A DNA stretch of 64,000 bases from Micropterix aruncella (lineage: Eukaryota > Arthropoda > Insecta > Lepidoptera > Micropterigidae): NCBI GenBank assembly GCA_944548615.1, contig OX155960.1, positions 10,230,365-10,294,364 on the forward strand, read 5' to 3'. Positions 44,535-55,789 of the stretch are shown here, piece after piece. The notes beneath the pieces were generated by a model that was not told the DNA's origin, searched no databases, and saw only the letters and a program-made list of their open reading frames with translations. The position numbers were made by a program, and so were the translations under genes. How positions within the stretch are numbered: the stretch's first letter is position 1; each line of letters opens with the position of its first letter.

Positions 44535-46296
44535 TAGGATGGGATAGGATAGTAGGATGATTTAATCGTCAAGGATAATAATAGATTAAAATAGAAAGGC
44601 AAATTGTGGGTAGAATTATCAAGAAAAAAATATTTTATTTTATTAAATCCATCAATATGCCTTTGCATTTTTTTTAAATATATAAATAAAAAATAAATTA
44701 GATGAGAACTAGAATCTTAGCTATCGTAATAATATTATGTATAAAATAATACAAAACATCAGAATGGAAAATAAATTCAGAATTTTAAAATTCTTTTATA
44801 CTGGCTTTTGGCTTTCTCACCACATATTGACGATTATATTTTTTAAGCGGCCATCTATAAAACTTTTGATTTGCTCTGAAATCTTGTCATAGTGACAATT
44901 CTGTTGAATAAAACTACATCGTACTTTGCTAAGTCGCTGTAGGTTTATGTGAACATTGGATTATTCTTTGTCTCGTGATGATGAAAATCAATATTCACAG
45001 GCTAAATTTAATTTAATTTTTAAAATAAATTATATATCCTATAGTAGTATAAACTTTATTTAATCTCTTGTAAAATAATTTCATTTAAATAAAGTACATG
45101 TTTACATAATTCTTAGGTTAATTTATACATAGAAAACTACCTTTATATAAAAAGATATGATTAATTTCGTATTCGATATAATAACGCCAATAATTATGAA
45201 CCCCTGAAAATCGTCAATCTGTGAAGACTTCGGGTCGGATACGTAATTATTTGCCTACCTTCATTATGCTGGGCTCACAATAATAAAAACGAAGTTCGTA
45301 GGGATGCGCACGGCAGCCGTCGGAATGGCAAATTGGCGGTATCGCATTATGTTTGATATGATCTGCAGTTAAAATTATTAGGTAATATATATTTAATTTA
45401 ATTTGTTATTTTTACTGACACAACCGTGGCACTCCAATAAGACTCAGGAAGTGAGCTCGCCTTATCACAGGAGTGCCTAGCAAGGCGGGCTCGGTTTCAC
45501 TTTACTTGGCACACTAGGAATAATTTTATGCTTTTTAACATATAATTTATGCACAATTTGGCCTGGACACAGACAGATGTATGGCTAAATTTAGAAGCAT
45601 ATAGCGGTATTTTCTGAATTGTACATTATATTTCTTTTGTGCTATTGCGTTTGAATGTTTATGTAACGAATAAAGAATATGATGTCTGCTAAATGGTGAT
45701 AATTGTGTGGAGGCCTTGCTCCTTTTCGTGATCGTTTGAATCTACTATTTATTAAAATGTCATTTCTCTCTCCACCAGGAAATCGCGTTCTTAAAAGTAC
45801 ACTTCCAAGCAAAGTAAGAACTTTTACCCGAGCAATCTCAGCATTTTTATTAACTCTCCATGATCAAGCAACTTTAATAGATATTAAATATAAGAGTATA
45901 ACGAGTGAGCGTAGCGAAAGTATTAGGATTAAGAGAATAGCGGACTGAAAACGCTGAACGTGGATATGCCTCTTCTCCCTTTCTCGCTTTTCTCGTTATT
46001 CCTCTCTCTTTCTCCTTTTCTCTACCTGTAAAGTTCAGCCATAGAATAATCAGGAGTTTTATGTGACACGAACAGAAAGCCTGATTGGCTCGCTCCTCAC
46101 ATCTCTTTGTTTGGTAGAGCGAACAAAGATATGTTTTTAGTCTTTTCCTGGGTGATCCATTCTGCGAAGTTTAAAATTTTGTAATATTATAAATAGTAAA
46201 CCCGAGCATGTGATTCTAGTTACACCACAAAAGGATTCAGATCTAATGGAGCAGCTTTATTTACTACATCAACTCATGACATTAATAGTTTGAAAG
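44535..46296. other. Unassigned AT-rich sequence
   Basis: No gene is recognised over about 1.76 kb. 45,700-45,945 has a plus-strand frame of 81 codons (MCGGLAPFRDRLNLLFIKMS...) without an identifiable family. Confidence 0.45.
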
Positions 46297-46909
46297 CCGG
46301 TCATACGGACCTCCTATGCAATAACGCACCAAGACAAATCTATTATTCATGAAAAGCCGGATAAAGGATATCCTTGAAAAACTATAAAGCATTAAATTTC
46401 AATTGTCCGGTTTAAAGGAAAGGTGCTACTTCCCGTGCACTTTATGAAATCTAACCTATTGTATGAGGAGCCTATTTTAATTTTCGTTCCAATTTAGAAG
46501 AAATAGTCACGTCCGGTTAAAAGAAATTCCATTCCAATTCAGAAGAAATTGTCCGTTCCAATTTAGAAGAAATTGTCACGCCCTGTGTAAAACTCCATTT
46601 TTGTTTCGAAATTGGAACGAAAATTTAAATACGCTCCTCGTACAATAGGTTGAACCTCAAAAAATGAACCGGAAGTGGCAACAATTCTTTTAACTTCGGT
46701 TAAAAGAATTGTTGCCACTTCCGGTGCATTTTTTGAGGTTCAACCTATTGTACGAGGAGCGTATTTAAATTGTCGTTCCAATTTTTCCAAGTTCGTTCTA
46801 AGTTAGAGAAATTAACGATTTATAGTTTTTCAATTATATTTTTTGTCCAGCTTTTCATGCATAATCGATTTGTCTTTGTTATTTATGACGTAGGGTGTCC
46901 GTATGGCCT
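46297..46909. mobile_element. Foldback element with giant central hairpin
   Basis: The outer ends CCGGTCATACGGAC (left) and CAGGCCATACGGACACCC (right, minus strand) are inverted, as are CAAGACAAATCTATTATTCA / CAAAGACAAATCGATTATGC. Between them, 46,610-46,694 and 46,699-46,783 are 85-bp inverted arms with two mismatches and a 4-base loop (TTCG). The left arm has three partial repeats of CCAATTTAGAAGAAATTGTC (46,490-46,580). Non-coding. Confidence 0.85.
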
Positions 46910-47044
46910 GCTCCCGGACTATAATAATTGCAGATAGATGTAGACAGGTGGACAGATACACAACAACGAGTACTCACCAATAGGTTATCGTACATGTATG
47001 TACGATTTGTTACGGGACCCTAAAATTAGATTGTCAGATGATCA

Positions 47045-47340
47045 TTGAGGGTTGTCGACTACTGCGGGCGAGCCCGCTAACCCAGGGAGTTATAAATACA
47101 TTATGACATTCTTTATCCCATGGAGTGAACGCAGAGACTTAGGGGCTAAAACAGTCTGCAGGGTTCACTAGGAAGTGAACCCAGCAGGCCGACCTACGCG
47201 CCCTTACTACCAGATTTGGACGGATTTCTCTCTGGCGTAATCCGTAATCTATATTTCAGGTATCGCGGATCCGTGGCGCCCTTTGCCCGTCAGGCTCACT
47301 CAGGATCGGGTGGCCAATAGACTATTTAAGGTGACTACCT
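47045..47340 (+). repeat. Family A element, left arm
   Basis: GGGTTGTCGACTACTGCGGG, then CCAGATTTGGACGGATTTCT, CGCGGATCCGTGGCGCCCTT and TCAGGATCGGGTGGCCAATA. Truncated before the centre. Confidence 0.75.
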
Positions 47341-48048
47341 CTCCCAAACAGTGAAAAACTGACATTTTGCGATCAAATTTACGTGACTCCCGAGAACATT
47401 TAAATAATAATAAAAATATGAGTCTTGTAGAAAAAATTTCAATATTTTATACTACGATGTCGAATTTTAATGTTTTGATTTTTTTCTTAATAAAAATAAA
47501 TAAAATCTGAAGTCATCACTTTTTTGTAAATAGCATTTTTCTTGGAATCTATAAGGGTTAGCAACTTGAAACCATGTTGGTAATAAGAACGAAGTAAATG
47601 TTCAAAATGTAACATTGCTTTATTTTTAATTATTTTACTTTTTCCATTACAATCTTCCAAAAAACCAAAATAATATTTTTTTGTCAAGCGAAATTTCAGT
47701 AAAATGTCATCTTGCACAAGCAAAAATAGTCCTTCCGTGTATAGCGCCCCGCTCGACTTTCCCTTGTCAAGTCCAGTCCGTGCGTGGCAGCAAGCTGCGG
47801 CGGTACTGCTTTAGGCGCTACGTCGCTTATTTTTACTGTTTAACGCGATCTATTTCAAGATATTGTTTTGCAAAAAGGTGCTAACTTGGAATCGATCACA
47901 AAACATGGGGAAGAAATATTCATTAGCATCCAATAATGCATAAAAAAAAATGTAATAGGGCTGACAGACTCAAAACGGTGAGTTTCAATGTAGGAAATTT
48001 TAATATTTTCGAGCGATCGACGCGTCGCATTCAGAGTCTGCATGATAA
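47341..48048. other. Unassigned; one unexplained minus-strand ORF
   Basis: 47,487-47,723 minus encodes 78 residues (MLVQDDILLKFRLTKKYYFG...DSKKNAIYKKVMTSDFIYF) with protein-like composition and no stop. I recognise no family. It may be a fragment of a mobile-element protein or chance in AT-rich DNA. Confidence 0.3.
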
Positions 48049-48176
48049 TGGGGTGTTTACACGGTTCGTTTTTCGCCGTGCGGCTAATCGCTTCATAAAT
48101 CGACTCACAAAGCCGCATCGCTACCCCATTTACACAGGTGACTGAAATCGCATGCGACTAGGTCATATCTTCGAAA

Positions 48177-48651
48177 ATGTTGAGCAGAACAGATGTTTTA
48201 CGTGCCGGTATCGAAATAATTAGTAAATTAAATACTCAAGATTTGCTCGAAGAACAAAGAAAGAAGAAGAAAAAGAAGAAGGAAAGAAGAAACCGTAAAT
48301 TTTTGGGTACGCGGGTGGATTTCTCGACGCAAGCTATTGGGTGCTTCGGATTCTTTATTGGTGGAATGGAGTTCAGAAGATCCTGATTATTTTATAAAAC
48401 GATTAAGAATGACTACAGATCAGTTTGAGATTTTACTACACAAAGTTACTCCGCTTATCCAAAAATGTGATACTAATATGCGTAAGGCGCTTTCAACGAA
48501 AACTAAATTGGAAATAATCCTGGAAGTTCTTGGCTACCGGTGATAACTACTCAAGACTTGCAGAGACATTTAGATTTAAAGAATGCACCATTATTTTTAA
48601 AGGATGTATTGTATGCTATACCTATATAATGTTTTACAAGAGTATGTTACG
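48177..48651 (+). pseudogene. Harbinger transposase (HARBI1-like) exon 1, left copy
   Basis: It starts MLSRTDVLRAGIEIISKLNT, passes a Lys-rich stretch, then (after a frameshift near 48,300) gives LLVEWSSEDPDYFIKRLRMT and TDQFEILLHKVTPLIQKCDT. The next conserved words, FLATGDNYSRLAETFR, follow after another shift near 48,535. This is the N-terminal helix-turn-helix region of HARBI1/PIF nucleases. The exon ends at 48,651 before GTAAGT. The matching exon 2 starts at 49,373. Frameshifts make it non-functional. Confidence 0.8.
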
Positions 48652-49338
48652 GTAAGTGCAAGTCATAATTAATGGTAATGCTTTTATTATAAAGATCACA
48701 ATAATCATTTTGCAAAGTATTTTCATACAAACATGATTTAACAGCTTGAGATAGAATATCGACGTTCACTTCGTATTGTTGTCCAGAATTTTCGTGTGTT
48801 GGTAGTAAACAGCCTTCAAAATAGTCTTCTTCATTATCGAGGTGGCGAGAAATTGAGGGTCCGGAATTCGATGCATCGCGTGTATATTTTAAGGTTGAAC
48901 TCGTAGGTCTGGAAGTTGAAAGGTAGCGAGAGGTTGAGGGTTCGGGAGTCGAAGTATAGCGTGTATCTGAGAGTGAGCTCACAGGTCTAGGAGTTTGATG
49001 AGAATTAATGTGTTTGAGCCTTTCTTGTGACAAATAAGTATTAATAAAATTTTGACAAATAATAGCATTTGCTAATGGTAAACCACGTAATTGGTTTGCT
49101 ACATGTTGGCCGAATGTATCAAATTTATCATGACGGATACTTTGAGCTAAAGATTCTAATCTCCCGACTGCTTCAAAATAGGCGGGTCTTTATTTTGGGC
49201 ACGCTCCGTACGTTTCTTTGGAGACAAAAACTTTTATTTCTTTTCTGCAGGCTCAGTGTTAGATCCTTGTCCCAATTCATCAAAATATGATGACGCATCG
49301 CTGTTTGTGTTCACCGCTGAATCCTCGCTTTCTTTTCC
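48647..49338 (-). pseudogene. Harbinger accessory (MADF/SANT-like) last exon, left copy
   Basis: It lies antisense inside the transposase intron. It begins after an AG acceptor at 49,339-49,340 with GKESEDSAVNTNSDASSYFD, then ELGQGSNTEPAEKK followed by a stop. After frame changes the intact part 49,033-48,647 reads MSQERLKHINSHQTPRPVSS and ends in the DYCDLYNK region. The MADF domain itself is not present. The right-hand copy shows the same exon in better order. Role by family: the Myb/MADF partner that takes the transposase to the nucleus and DNA. Confidence 0.65.
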
Positions 49339-49372
49339 CTATAACCAAAAAAAAAAGTTTTATTTGTTTTAG

Positions 49373-49672
49373 GTGCCATCCACAAGAGATCAATGGATGA
49401 AAATACAGAAAGATTTTTTTGATCGCTGGCAATTTCCTTTTTGCTGTGGGGCTCTTGACGGAAAACACGTCTTAATTTAAAATCCACCACACGGAGCTTC
49501 CGACTATTATAATTACAAAGGCGGTTATAGTGTGGTGTTGTTTGCTATAGTGGATGCCCATTACCGTTTCATATTTATAGATGTCGGAACTAATGGACGC
49601 ATGAATGACTCGCATATTTGGAAAAAAATCAACATTCTACAATGCTCTTCTAGCTAATAATTTGGAACTGCC
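49373..49672 (+). pseudogene. Harbinger transposase exon 2 (DDE), left copy
   Basis: After TGTTTTAG the exon reads [33 protein letters not shown] (first catalytic Asp), a stop in place of Gln, then NPPHGASDYYNYKGGYSVVL and FIDVGTNGRMNDSHIW (second Asp). It is interrupted after NNLELP by the palindrome loop, so the third acidic residue is missing on this copy. It belongs to the DDE_Tnp_4 family (HARBI1-type). Confidence 0.85.
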
Positions 49673-49689
49673 GTTTTAAGTCATAAAGC

Positions 49690-51378
49690 CGTTTTCTTAA
49701 TAAAGATATAGGTTTTATGAATACTTCGAACCGTGAAGCTATTATACCACAGGCATTCTCTACAATTCGGCGTGATTTTGATAGTCTGTAATTAAACGCT
49801 TTTTATTTGTGTACCAAACCTTCATGTCTTGAATAGGGTTTCATTATATTTGTTGCCAAAGGGAAAGCATCATCACCAACGAAAACGGCTTTATTAGGCA
49901 GTTCCAAATTATTGGCTAGAAGAGCATTGTAGAATGTTGATTTTTTCCAAATATGCGAGTCATTCATGCGTCCATTAGTTCCGACATCTATATAAGATAT
50001 GAAACGGTAATGTACATCCACTATAGTACTTTGTAATTATAATAGTCGGAAGCGCCGTGTGGTGGATTTTGTATTAAGACGTATTACCCGTCAAGAGCCC
50101 CACAGCAAAAAGGAAATTGCCAGCAATCAAAAAAATCTCTCTATATTTTCTTCCATTGATCTCTTGTGGATGGCACCTGAAGCAAATGAACTTTTATTTT
50201 TTGGTTATAGGGAAAAGAAAGCGAGGATTCAGCGGTGAATTCAAACAGCGATGCGTCATCATATTTTGATGAATTGGGACAAGGATCTAACACTGAGCCT
50301 GCAGAAAAAAAAAGTTTTTGTCTCCAAAGAAACGTACGGAGCGTGCCCAAAATAAAGACCCGCCTGTTTTAGAAGCAGTCGGGAGATTGAAATCTTTAGC
50401 TCAAAGTATCCGTCATGATGAATTTGATACATTCGGTCAACATGTGGCAAACCAATTACGTGGTTTACCATTAGCAAATGCTATTATTTGTCAAAATTTT
50501 ATTAATACTTATTTGTCACAAGAAAGGTTTAAAAACATTAATTCTCATCAAACTCCTAGATCTGTGAGCTCACTCTCAGATACACGCCATACTTCGACTC
50601 CCAAACCCTCAACTTCTCGCCACCTTTCAACTTTTAGACCTACGAGTTCAACCTTAGAATATACACGCGATACGTCGAATTCCGGACCCTCAGTTTCTCG
50701 TCACCTCGATAATGAAGAAGACTATTTTGAAGGCTGTTTACTACCAACACAAGAAAATTCTGGACAACAATACGAAGTGAACGTCGATATTATATCTCAA
50801 GCTCTTAAATCATGTTTAGATGAAAATACTTTGCAAAATGATTATTGTGATATTTAATAAAAGCATTACGATTAATTAATTAATTATGACTTTCACTTAC
50901 CGTAACATACTCTTGTAAAACATTATATATAATTATCATCCAATACATCCTTTAAAAATATAGAAATCGTGCATTTTGGAACTCTAAATGACTCTGCAAG
51001 ACTTGAGTAGTTATCACCGGTAGCCAAGAACTTCAGGGTTATTTCCAATTTAGTTTTCGTTGAAAGCGCCTCACACTTATTAGTATCACATTTTTGGATA
51101 AGCGTAGTAACTTTGTGTAGTAAAATCTCAAACAGATCTGTAGACATTCTTAATCGTTTTTTAAAATAATCACGATCTTCTGAACTCCATTCCACCAATA
51201 AAGAATCCTAAGCACCCAATAGCTTGCATCGAGAAATCCACCCGCGTACCCAAAATTTACGTTTTATTATTTCCTTCTTCTTATTCTTCTTCTTTCTTTG
51301 TTCTTCGAGCAAATCTTGAGTAATTAATTTACTAATAATTTCGATACAGGCACGTAAAACACCTGTTCTGCTCAACAT
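49690..51378 (-). pseudogene. Harbinger transposase (HARBI1-like), right copy, two exons
   Basis: Exon 1 (51,378-50,901) includes LLVEWSSEDRDYFKKRLRMS, HKVTTLIQKCDTNKCEALST and KFLATGDNYSSLAESFRVPK, ending before GTAAGT. Intron 50,900-50,177 (724 bp). Exon 2 from 50,176 has VPSTRDQW, the CGALDG block (first Asp), then after a ~28-bp deletion IDVGTNGRMNDSHIW (second Asp), KAVFVGDDAFPLATNIMKPY and, crossing the loop, NYRLSKSRRIVENACGIIAS (third acidic Glu). It is the more complete copy, with all three DDE blocks present, but broken by stops, the deletion and a frameshift near the N-terminal IYN. Confidence 0.82.
50211..50857 (+). pseudogene. Harbinger accessory (MADF/SANT-like) last exon, right copy
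   Basis: The exon begins after TTATAG at 50,210 with GKESEDSAVNSNSDASSYFD. A one-base shift in the poly-A near 50,310 breaks the frame. From 50,318 the frame is open for 179 codons: NKDPPVLEAVGRLKSLAQSI, RHDEFDTFGQHVANQLRGLP and LANAIICQNFINTYLSQERF, then a Ser/Thr-rich tail ending DYCDI. The 'LKSLA...FGQHVANQLR...A' helix is typical of C-termini of MADF/BESS-type partners of HARBI1 transposases. It lies fully inside the antisense transposase intron. The upstream MADF exon is missing. Confidence 0.7.
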
Positions 51379-51507
51379 TTTCGAAGATAATGACTTAATC
51401 GCATGCGATTTCAGTCACCTGTCTAAATGGGGTGGCGATGCGGCTTTGTGGGTCGATTCGTGAAGCGATTAGCCGCCCGGCGTAAATCGACACGTGTAAA
51501 TACGCCA

Positions 51508-51869
51508 TTACATCGCGGCTCGCGCGTAATCAAGTGGTTCGGCGGTATACCGATAGATGGCTTTGAAAAATAATAAGTTGCACTCCACAGTTTCGTCTCC
51601 CTCCTCGGCTTCCCCCCTCGCCTATGACAAGAAAAAGTCAAATTTGTGTTAGCCAACAGCGTCGCCTTAAGGGTAGATGACGTCAGGTCGACAAATACCC
51701 TAGCTGCCTGGGAAACGTACGTTTCCAGACTTCCTCGGTTATTCGCCGGATTGTGCAAGCCGGTTGACATAGCCCGGTGTTCAAACCGCACAGTTTCACC
51801 CGAGGTGTTCCCCCAGATCCGCACTAAGAATACACATATACATAGGCCATCAGCTTGGGTGGTGCAGCT
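51508..51869. other. Unassigned GC-moderate sequence
   Basis: No gene is recognised. It lies between the Harbinger palindrome and the family A cluster; ACGTACGTTTCC near 51,715 is locally palindromic. Confidence 0.4.
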
Positions 51870-52560
51870 TGGGTGGTGTTGGCCAAATTCTTTCTGTCAT
51901 CTGGCCTGGCCAACTAACGATTCAACTCCTATCTGGTAGCCTCCTCTAAGAGGTTCTAACTGTGTCAGGGCCACTGTGAGCTTCCGCCAAGGCTATAATC
52001 CTGCAGTCGGAGGCGGTTAGGGACGGAAGAGCGCGGATTCCGGGGGATACCTCGGGCGTAACTGGGCGGTTGGAGCACTATCTTCACTTGAGTAAAAAAC
52101 TTAGAAAGCCCCAGCCAGATATAATCAGAAGGGCTGGAGACGTATGTTTACTATGACAGCGGAGGGTAGTTGTCGATCTGATGTCTTCAACCTTTGAATC
52201 GATACGTCGGCCACCCGATGCCGAGTGACCGTGGCAGACAAAGTCCGCAAAATATTCAAACTGAATAACCGCTTATGTCAGCTGTCGGCCGCGCAAGGGA
52301 CTTCGAACCCTTGACGAGACCGGGGGACGTAGAAATCCGTCCAAATCTAGTAGTAAGGGCGTAAGGTTGGCCCGCTGAGTTCACTTTCCAGTGTCTAGAG
52401 GTAAGGCGTTGGTTTCTTTCAGGCATTTTAGCGGAGCTAGACTGTGTTGTCCCTAAGTCTGTGTAATCACCTCGCGGCTGAAAGAATCGTCTATATCTAT
52501 ATCGTCATAACAGCCTGAGGTGTCGGGTTTGCCCGTTGCAGACGACAGTTCACGACAAGT
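51870..52560 (-). repeat. Family A element, reversed, in the clustered block
   Basis: The reverse complement gives CGGGCAAACCCGACACCTCA, CTAGCTCCGCTAAAATGCC, GTTCAAGGGTTCGAAGTCCC and CGCGGAC-like arm words in family order. Toward 51,870 it passes into centre sequence. Confidence 0.7.
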
Positions 52561-52594
52561 GCACGGAACCATTAGGAACCTGTCTTTAATTGTG

Positions 52595-54380
52595 CCAGTT
52601 GAGCAACTGGAGCTGTAAACTATAAAGGGCGAACCCGTCACCTCAGGAAATTTCAGCGATATTAGATCGTTCTGTCTTCCGTGAGGTGAGCGTAGAAGAC
52701 TTAGGACGAAAACAGTCCACTGTCTAGTTACACCAATCGCCAGTAAGAGACCAACGCCTTACCGTGAGGTAACCATGTTAATTACCCAGCGAGCCGACAC
52801 TCGCGCCCTTGATTACAGTTGTAACAGATTTCTCCGGTCTCCCGACTGGTACAGGTTCGAGGTCGCTTGTGCGGTCCTCTCCCTTAAGTAGCGATGATTC
52901 GGGGTCTACTGAATCTATCGCGGACCACAGCATCCTTTGCCCGGCTCTTCACCCAGTATTGGGTAGCCGAATGGTCGTTTCAAGAGCAGTTGTCGTAAAC
53001 TTAACAACTACTCCCGCTTTATAGGAAACAATACTGTTCCCAGACTCCACCGGCTATCAGTAGGAATGCATAATCGATTGGCTGACGCCACACAGTGCGC
53101 ACGGTAGGAAAAACTGGCCCGGAGGCCAGAGTCCTTTCCGGGCTCGCACTTACGCGTGGAGGCCGCCGAATAGGGGTTGACCCGTTCGTTTGGCCGACCC
53201 TAAACCCATGGGTCTCTTAGTGGTATAACAACAACAGGGCCCATTAGCTCCCTGTCAGTTGAGCAACTAGGGGTTGTCGACTACAGCGGGCGAGCCCGTC
53301 ACCTCAGGAAGTTTTAACGATTATTTGTTCTATCTCCCTGGAGTGAGCTCAGAAGACAAAACAGTCCACCGTCTAGCTCCGCCACAAACCCGTAAGAGGC
53401 CAACGCCTTAACTGCAAGATAGCCAGGAGTGTTACCCAGCGTCTTACACTCACGCCTTTACTTCCAATTACGACCAGATTACTCCATTCTCTCGATTAGT
53501 TACGAGTTCGAGGTCGCTTGCGCGGTCCTCTCCCTTACGAAGCGGTGAAACGGTGTATACCGAATCTATCACGGACCACGGCATCCTTTGCCCGGCTGTT
53601 CACCCAGGATCGGGTAGCCGATGGTCGTTTCAAGAGCAGTCGCCGTAAGGTCCGCAACCACCCCCGCTCTATAGGAAACAGTACTGCTACTGTCAGTTGA
53701 GCATCTTGCGGTGTCAACTACAACGGGCGAGCCCGTCACCACAGGACGTTTTAACGATTAGTCGTTCTATCGCCCTGCAGTGAACGTAGAGACTTTGGAC
53801 AGTACATTCTACGTCCAGCTACGTCACAACCCGTGAGAGTCCAACGCCTTACCGCGAGTAAGCCAGGAGTAAACCCGGCGGGCTCGAGAACTCGCGCCCT
53901 CACTTCCAATTGTGACCAGATTTCTCCGGTCTCTCGATTGGTTCCGAGTTCGAGGTCACTTGCGCGGTCCTCTCCCTTATGAAGCGGTGAAACGGAGTGC
54001 ACCGAATCTTCGCGGACCAAGGCGTCCTTTGCCCGCCTCTTACCCGGGATCGGATGGCCAAAGGTCAATTCCAGAGCAGTCGCCATAAGGTACACAACCA
54101 CCCCCGCTCTATAGGAAACAATACAGTTCCCAGACTCCCCCGACTGTTAGTCGGAGAGCACAACCGATTGGAGCAAACCCCGCACGGTGCGCAGACCGTC
54201 CAGGGGCGCCAGAGGTTTGATTCCCAGGGGAGACTGGTTGACCCAGTGTCCTACCCAGGCCTCGCACCCCATGCGAGGAGGCCGTCGGATGGGTGTTGAC
54301 CCGTGAGTGTGACCGACCCTGTACACATGGGTCATCGTGGCCAACTCATCATGGGCCCGTTAGCCCCCACTGTCAGTTGA
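52595..54380 (+). repeat. Tandem array of three family A units
   Basis: The boundary word CAGTTGAG occurs at 52,596, 53,256, 53,694 and 54,374, giving units of 660, 438 and 680 bp. Each unit begins CGGGCGA(A/G)CCCGTCACC(T/A)CA and continues through GGTCGCTTGCGCGGTCCTCT and CCCGCTCTATAGGAAACA. The middle unit lacks about 230 bp from ACTCC(A/C)CCGGCTAT to CCCATTAG. Non-coding. Confidence 0.88.
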
Positions 54381-55789
54381 GCAGGGTGAACACCTCCTTA
54401 CATTCTTCCTTTGAGTGCGTGACACATCTGGTGTACAACCCATTCTAACCTATGGCTATTCTCTCCGCCCGTAACAGACGAACCGTGTTCTCGTACGCTA
54501 CAATAAAATCCCACTCAAACAATCCTGAGTCAGAGGGGGGGGGGCAGCTCTTTGGCTTCTCTATACTTTTCTCGCAACACTTTTATTTACCCCCAAGCTC
54601 GCGTATAAACCCCCTAATACTTTTGGCGCTTTGTCCGACAGCAACAAATACAAAATTGGCTGAAAAGGTAAACTATACTAAATAAGTTTAAGTTTTAGAT
54701 TTTTCTTGCTTGTTAGTTCGTTTTGCGGCCATGATAGTGGTCGACTACAGTCCGGGAGTTAAATGTTGACGAAAAAGACAGTCGTACCTGCGTCGTCCGC
54801 GAAAAAAATATCGCCAGCGAGATATTAGATAAGTGTGTACATTGTAGTATAAGTTGTAGTATAAGTAATCATGTAAGACTTTCGGTCAACCGTAGGTCGG
54901 CAACCAAATTTTGGTAATCTTTCGAAGAGGCTGGAGCTCGATTCGGATTAAGAGGCCGCTAAGAGTGTTGTTGGTTTGAAAAGCAATGTGTCACCAACAG
55001 TCCGGTCGACGATTCGCGGTCTCAGCGCTCGGGGTAGTCTCTCAAAAATTAGATTAAATCCACATTTAAATTTAAATCGAGATTTCTTTATTAAATAATA
55101 TAAGGTACGTTTTTATGAATAACTAAGACACCCTATCTAGGCCTCGCCCGTGCTAAGGTAGGCACACATACATGTATATACATATACACAAACTTACTGG
55201 GTGATTGGAGGTTCGATAGAAAGTCTGGTGAGAGGTAATAGGGTGGTCAATTAAAAACCGATTACAAGGCATTTACCTATAAGAAAAATCTTACCATTAT
55301 CTATTTTATTTTTTCTGAAAATTCGGGTTTTCCCTCGATTTTAATAGAAAATTCGTCCTAATTACAATTAAATTCAATCAAATATTCACAACTAAAAATT
55401 TTTACAACGTCCTATGTGTATTGCTTCAAATGTAAACAATTAGAAGAAAATGCAAGTGGTAGAAAAAATGATAAATGACATTAAATAAAATAATAAATGT
55501 ATCAAAATATGTCACAAAATTTGACAGTTTTTTAAAAGATTATTGAGCAAATAAAATAAAAGCATTTTGTGTTTCATGCACTTTAAAATGGTGTATTACT
55601 GCTGTATTTTGGTGGAACAGTGCCAGTACGATGGACAAAAGTAATAAGACGGTCTCGTCACAATAGAGCAGGTAATGTCCTTGATTGTAGGCAACTTTTT
55701 CTAAAAACTTCCCTCTTAAGGCTATTTTTGGACAATAACTCAAATCTAGGAATAATTCAGAACGAGACAAGTTATACAAAATAGCCTAA
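54381..55789. other. Unassigned sequence
   Basis: No gene is recognised. 54,720-55,040 is moderately GC-rich and could be unique host DNA. 55,250-55,790 is AT-rich. Confidence 0.4.

Larger units (their letters stand above)
48049..51507. mobile_element. 3.46-kb palindrome of two inverted PIF/Harbinger copies
   Basis: The left arm 48,049-49,672 and right arm 49,897-51,507 are inverted copies of the same Harbinger end, with a 224-bp loop that continues the right-hand copy. Both termini read TGG(G/C)GT(G/A)TTTACACG after TAA. The landmarks are symmetric: transposase ATG at 48,177 and 51,378, intron donors at 48,652 and 50,900, intron acceptors at 49,372 and 50,177. Each arm holds transposase exons in one direction and an accessory-gene exon in the other. 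Neither copy reaches the far end of the element. Confidence 0.88.

Noticed and set aside
48045..51510. TAA/TTA as a Harbinger target-site duplication
   Set aside because: The two trinucleotides are reverse complements, not direct copies, so they belong to the mirrored ends.
52840..52880. tRNA gene, from GGTTCGAGGTCGC-type words in family A
   Set aside because: Only a box-B-like word; no acceptor or anticodon stem could be built, and it repeats with the element.
53751..54299. ORFs of 100-116 codons in the tandem family A units
   Set aside because: Open frames differ between units of the same repeat; no conserved protein.
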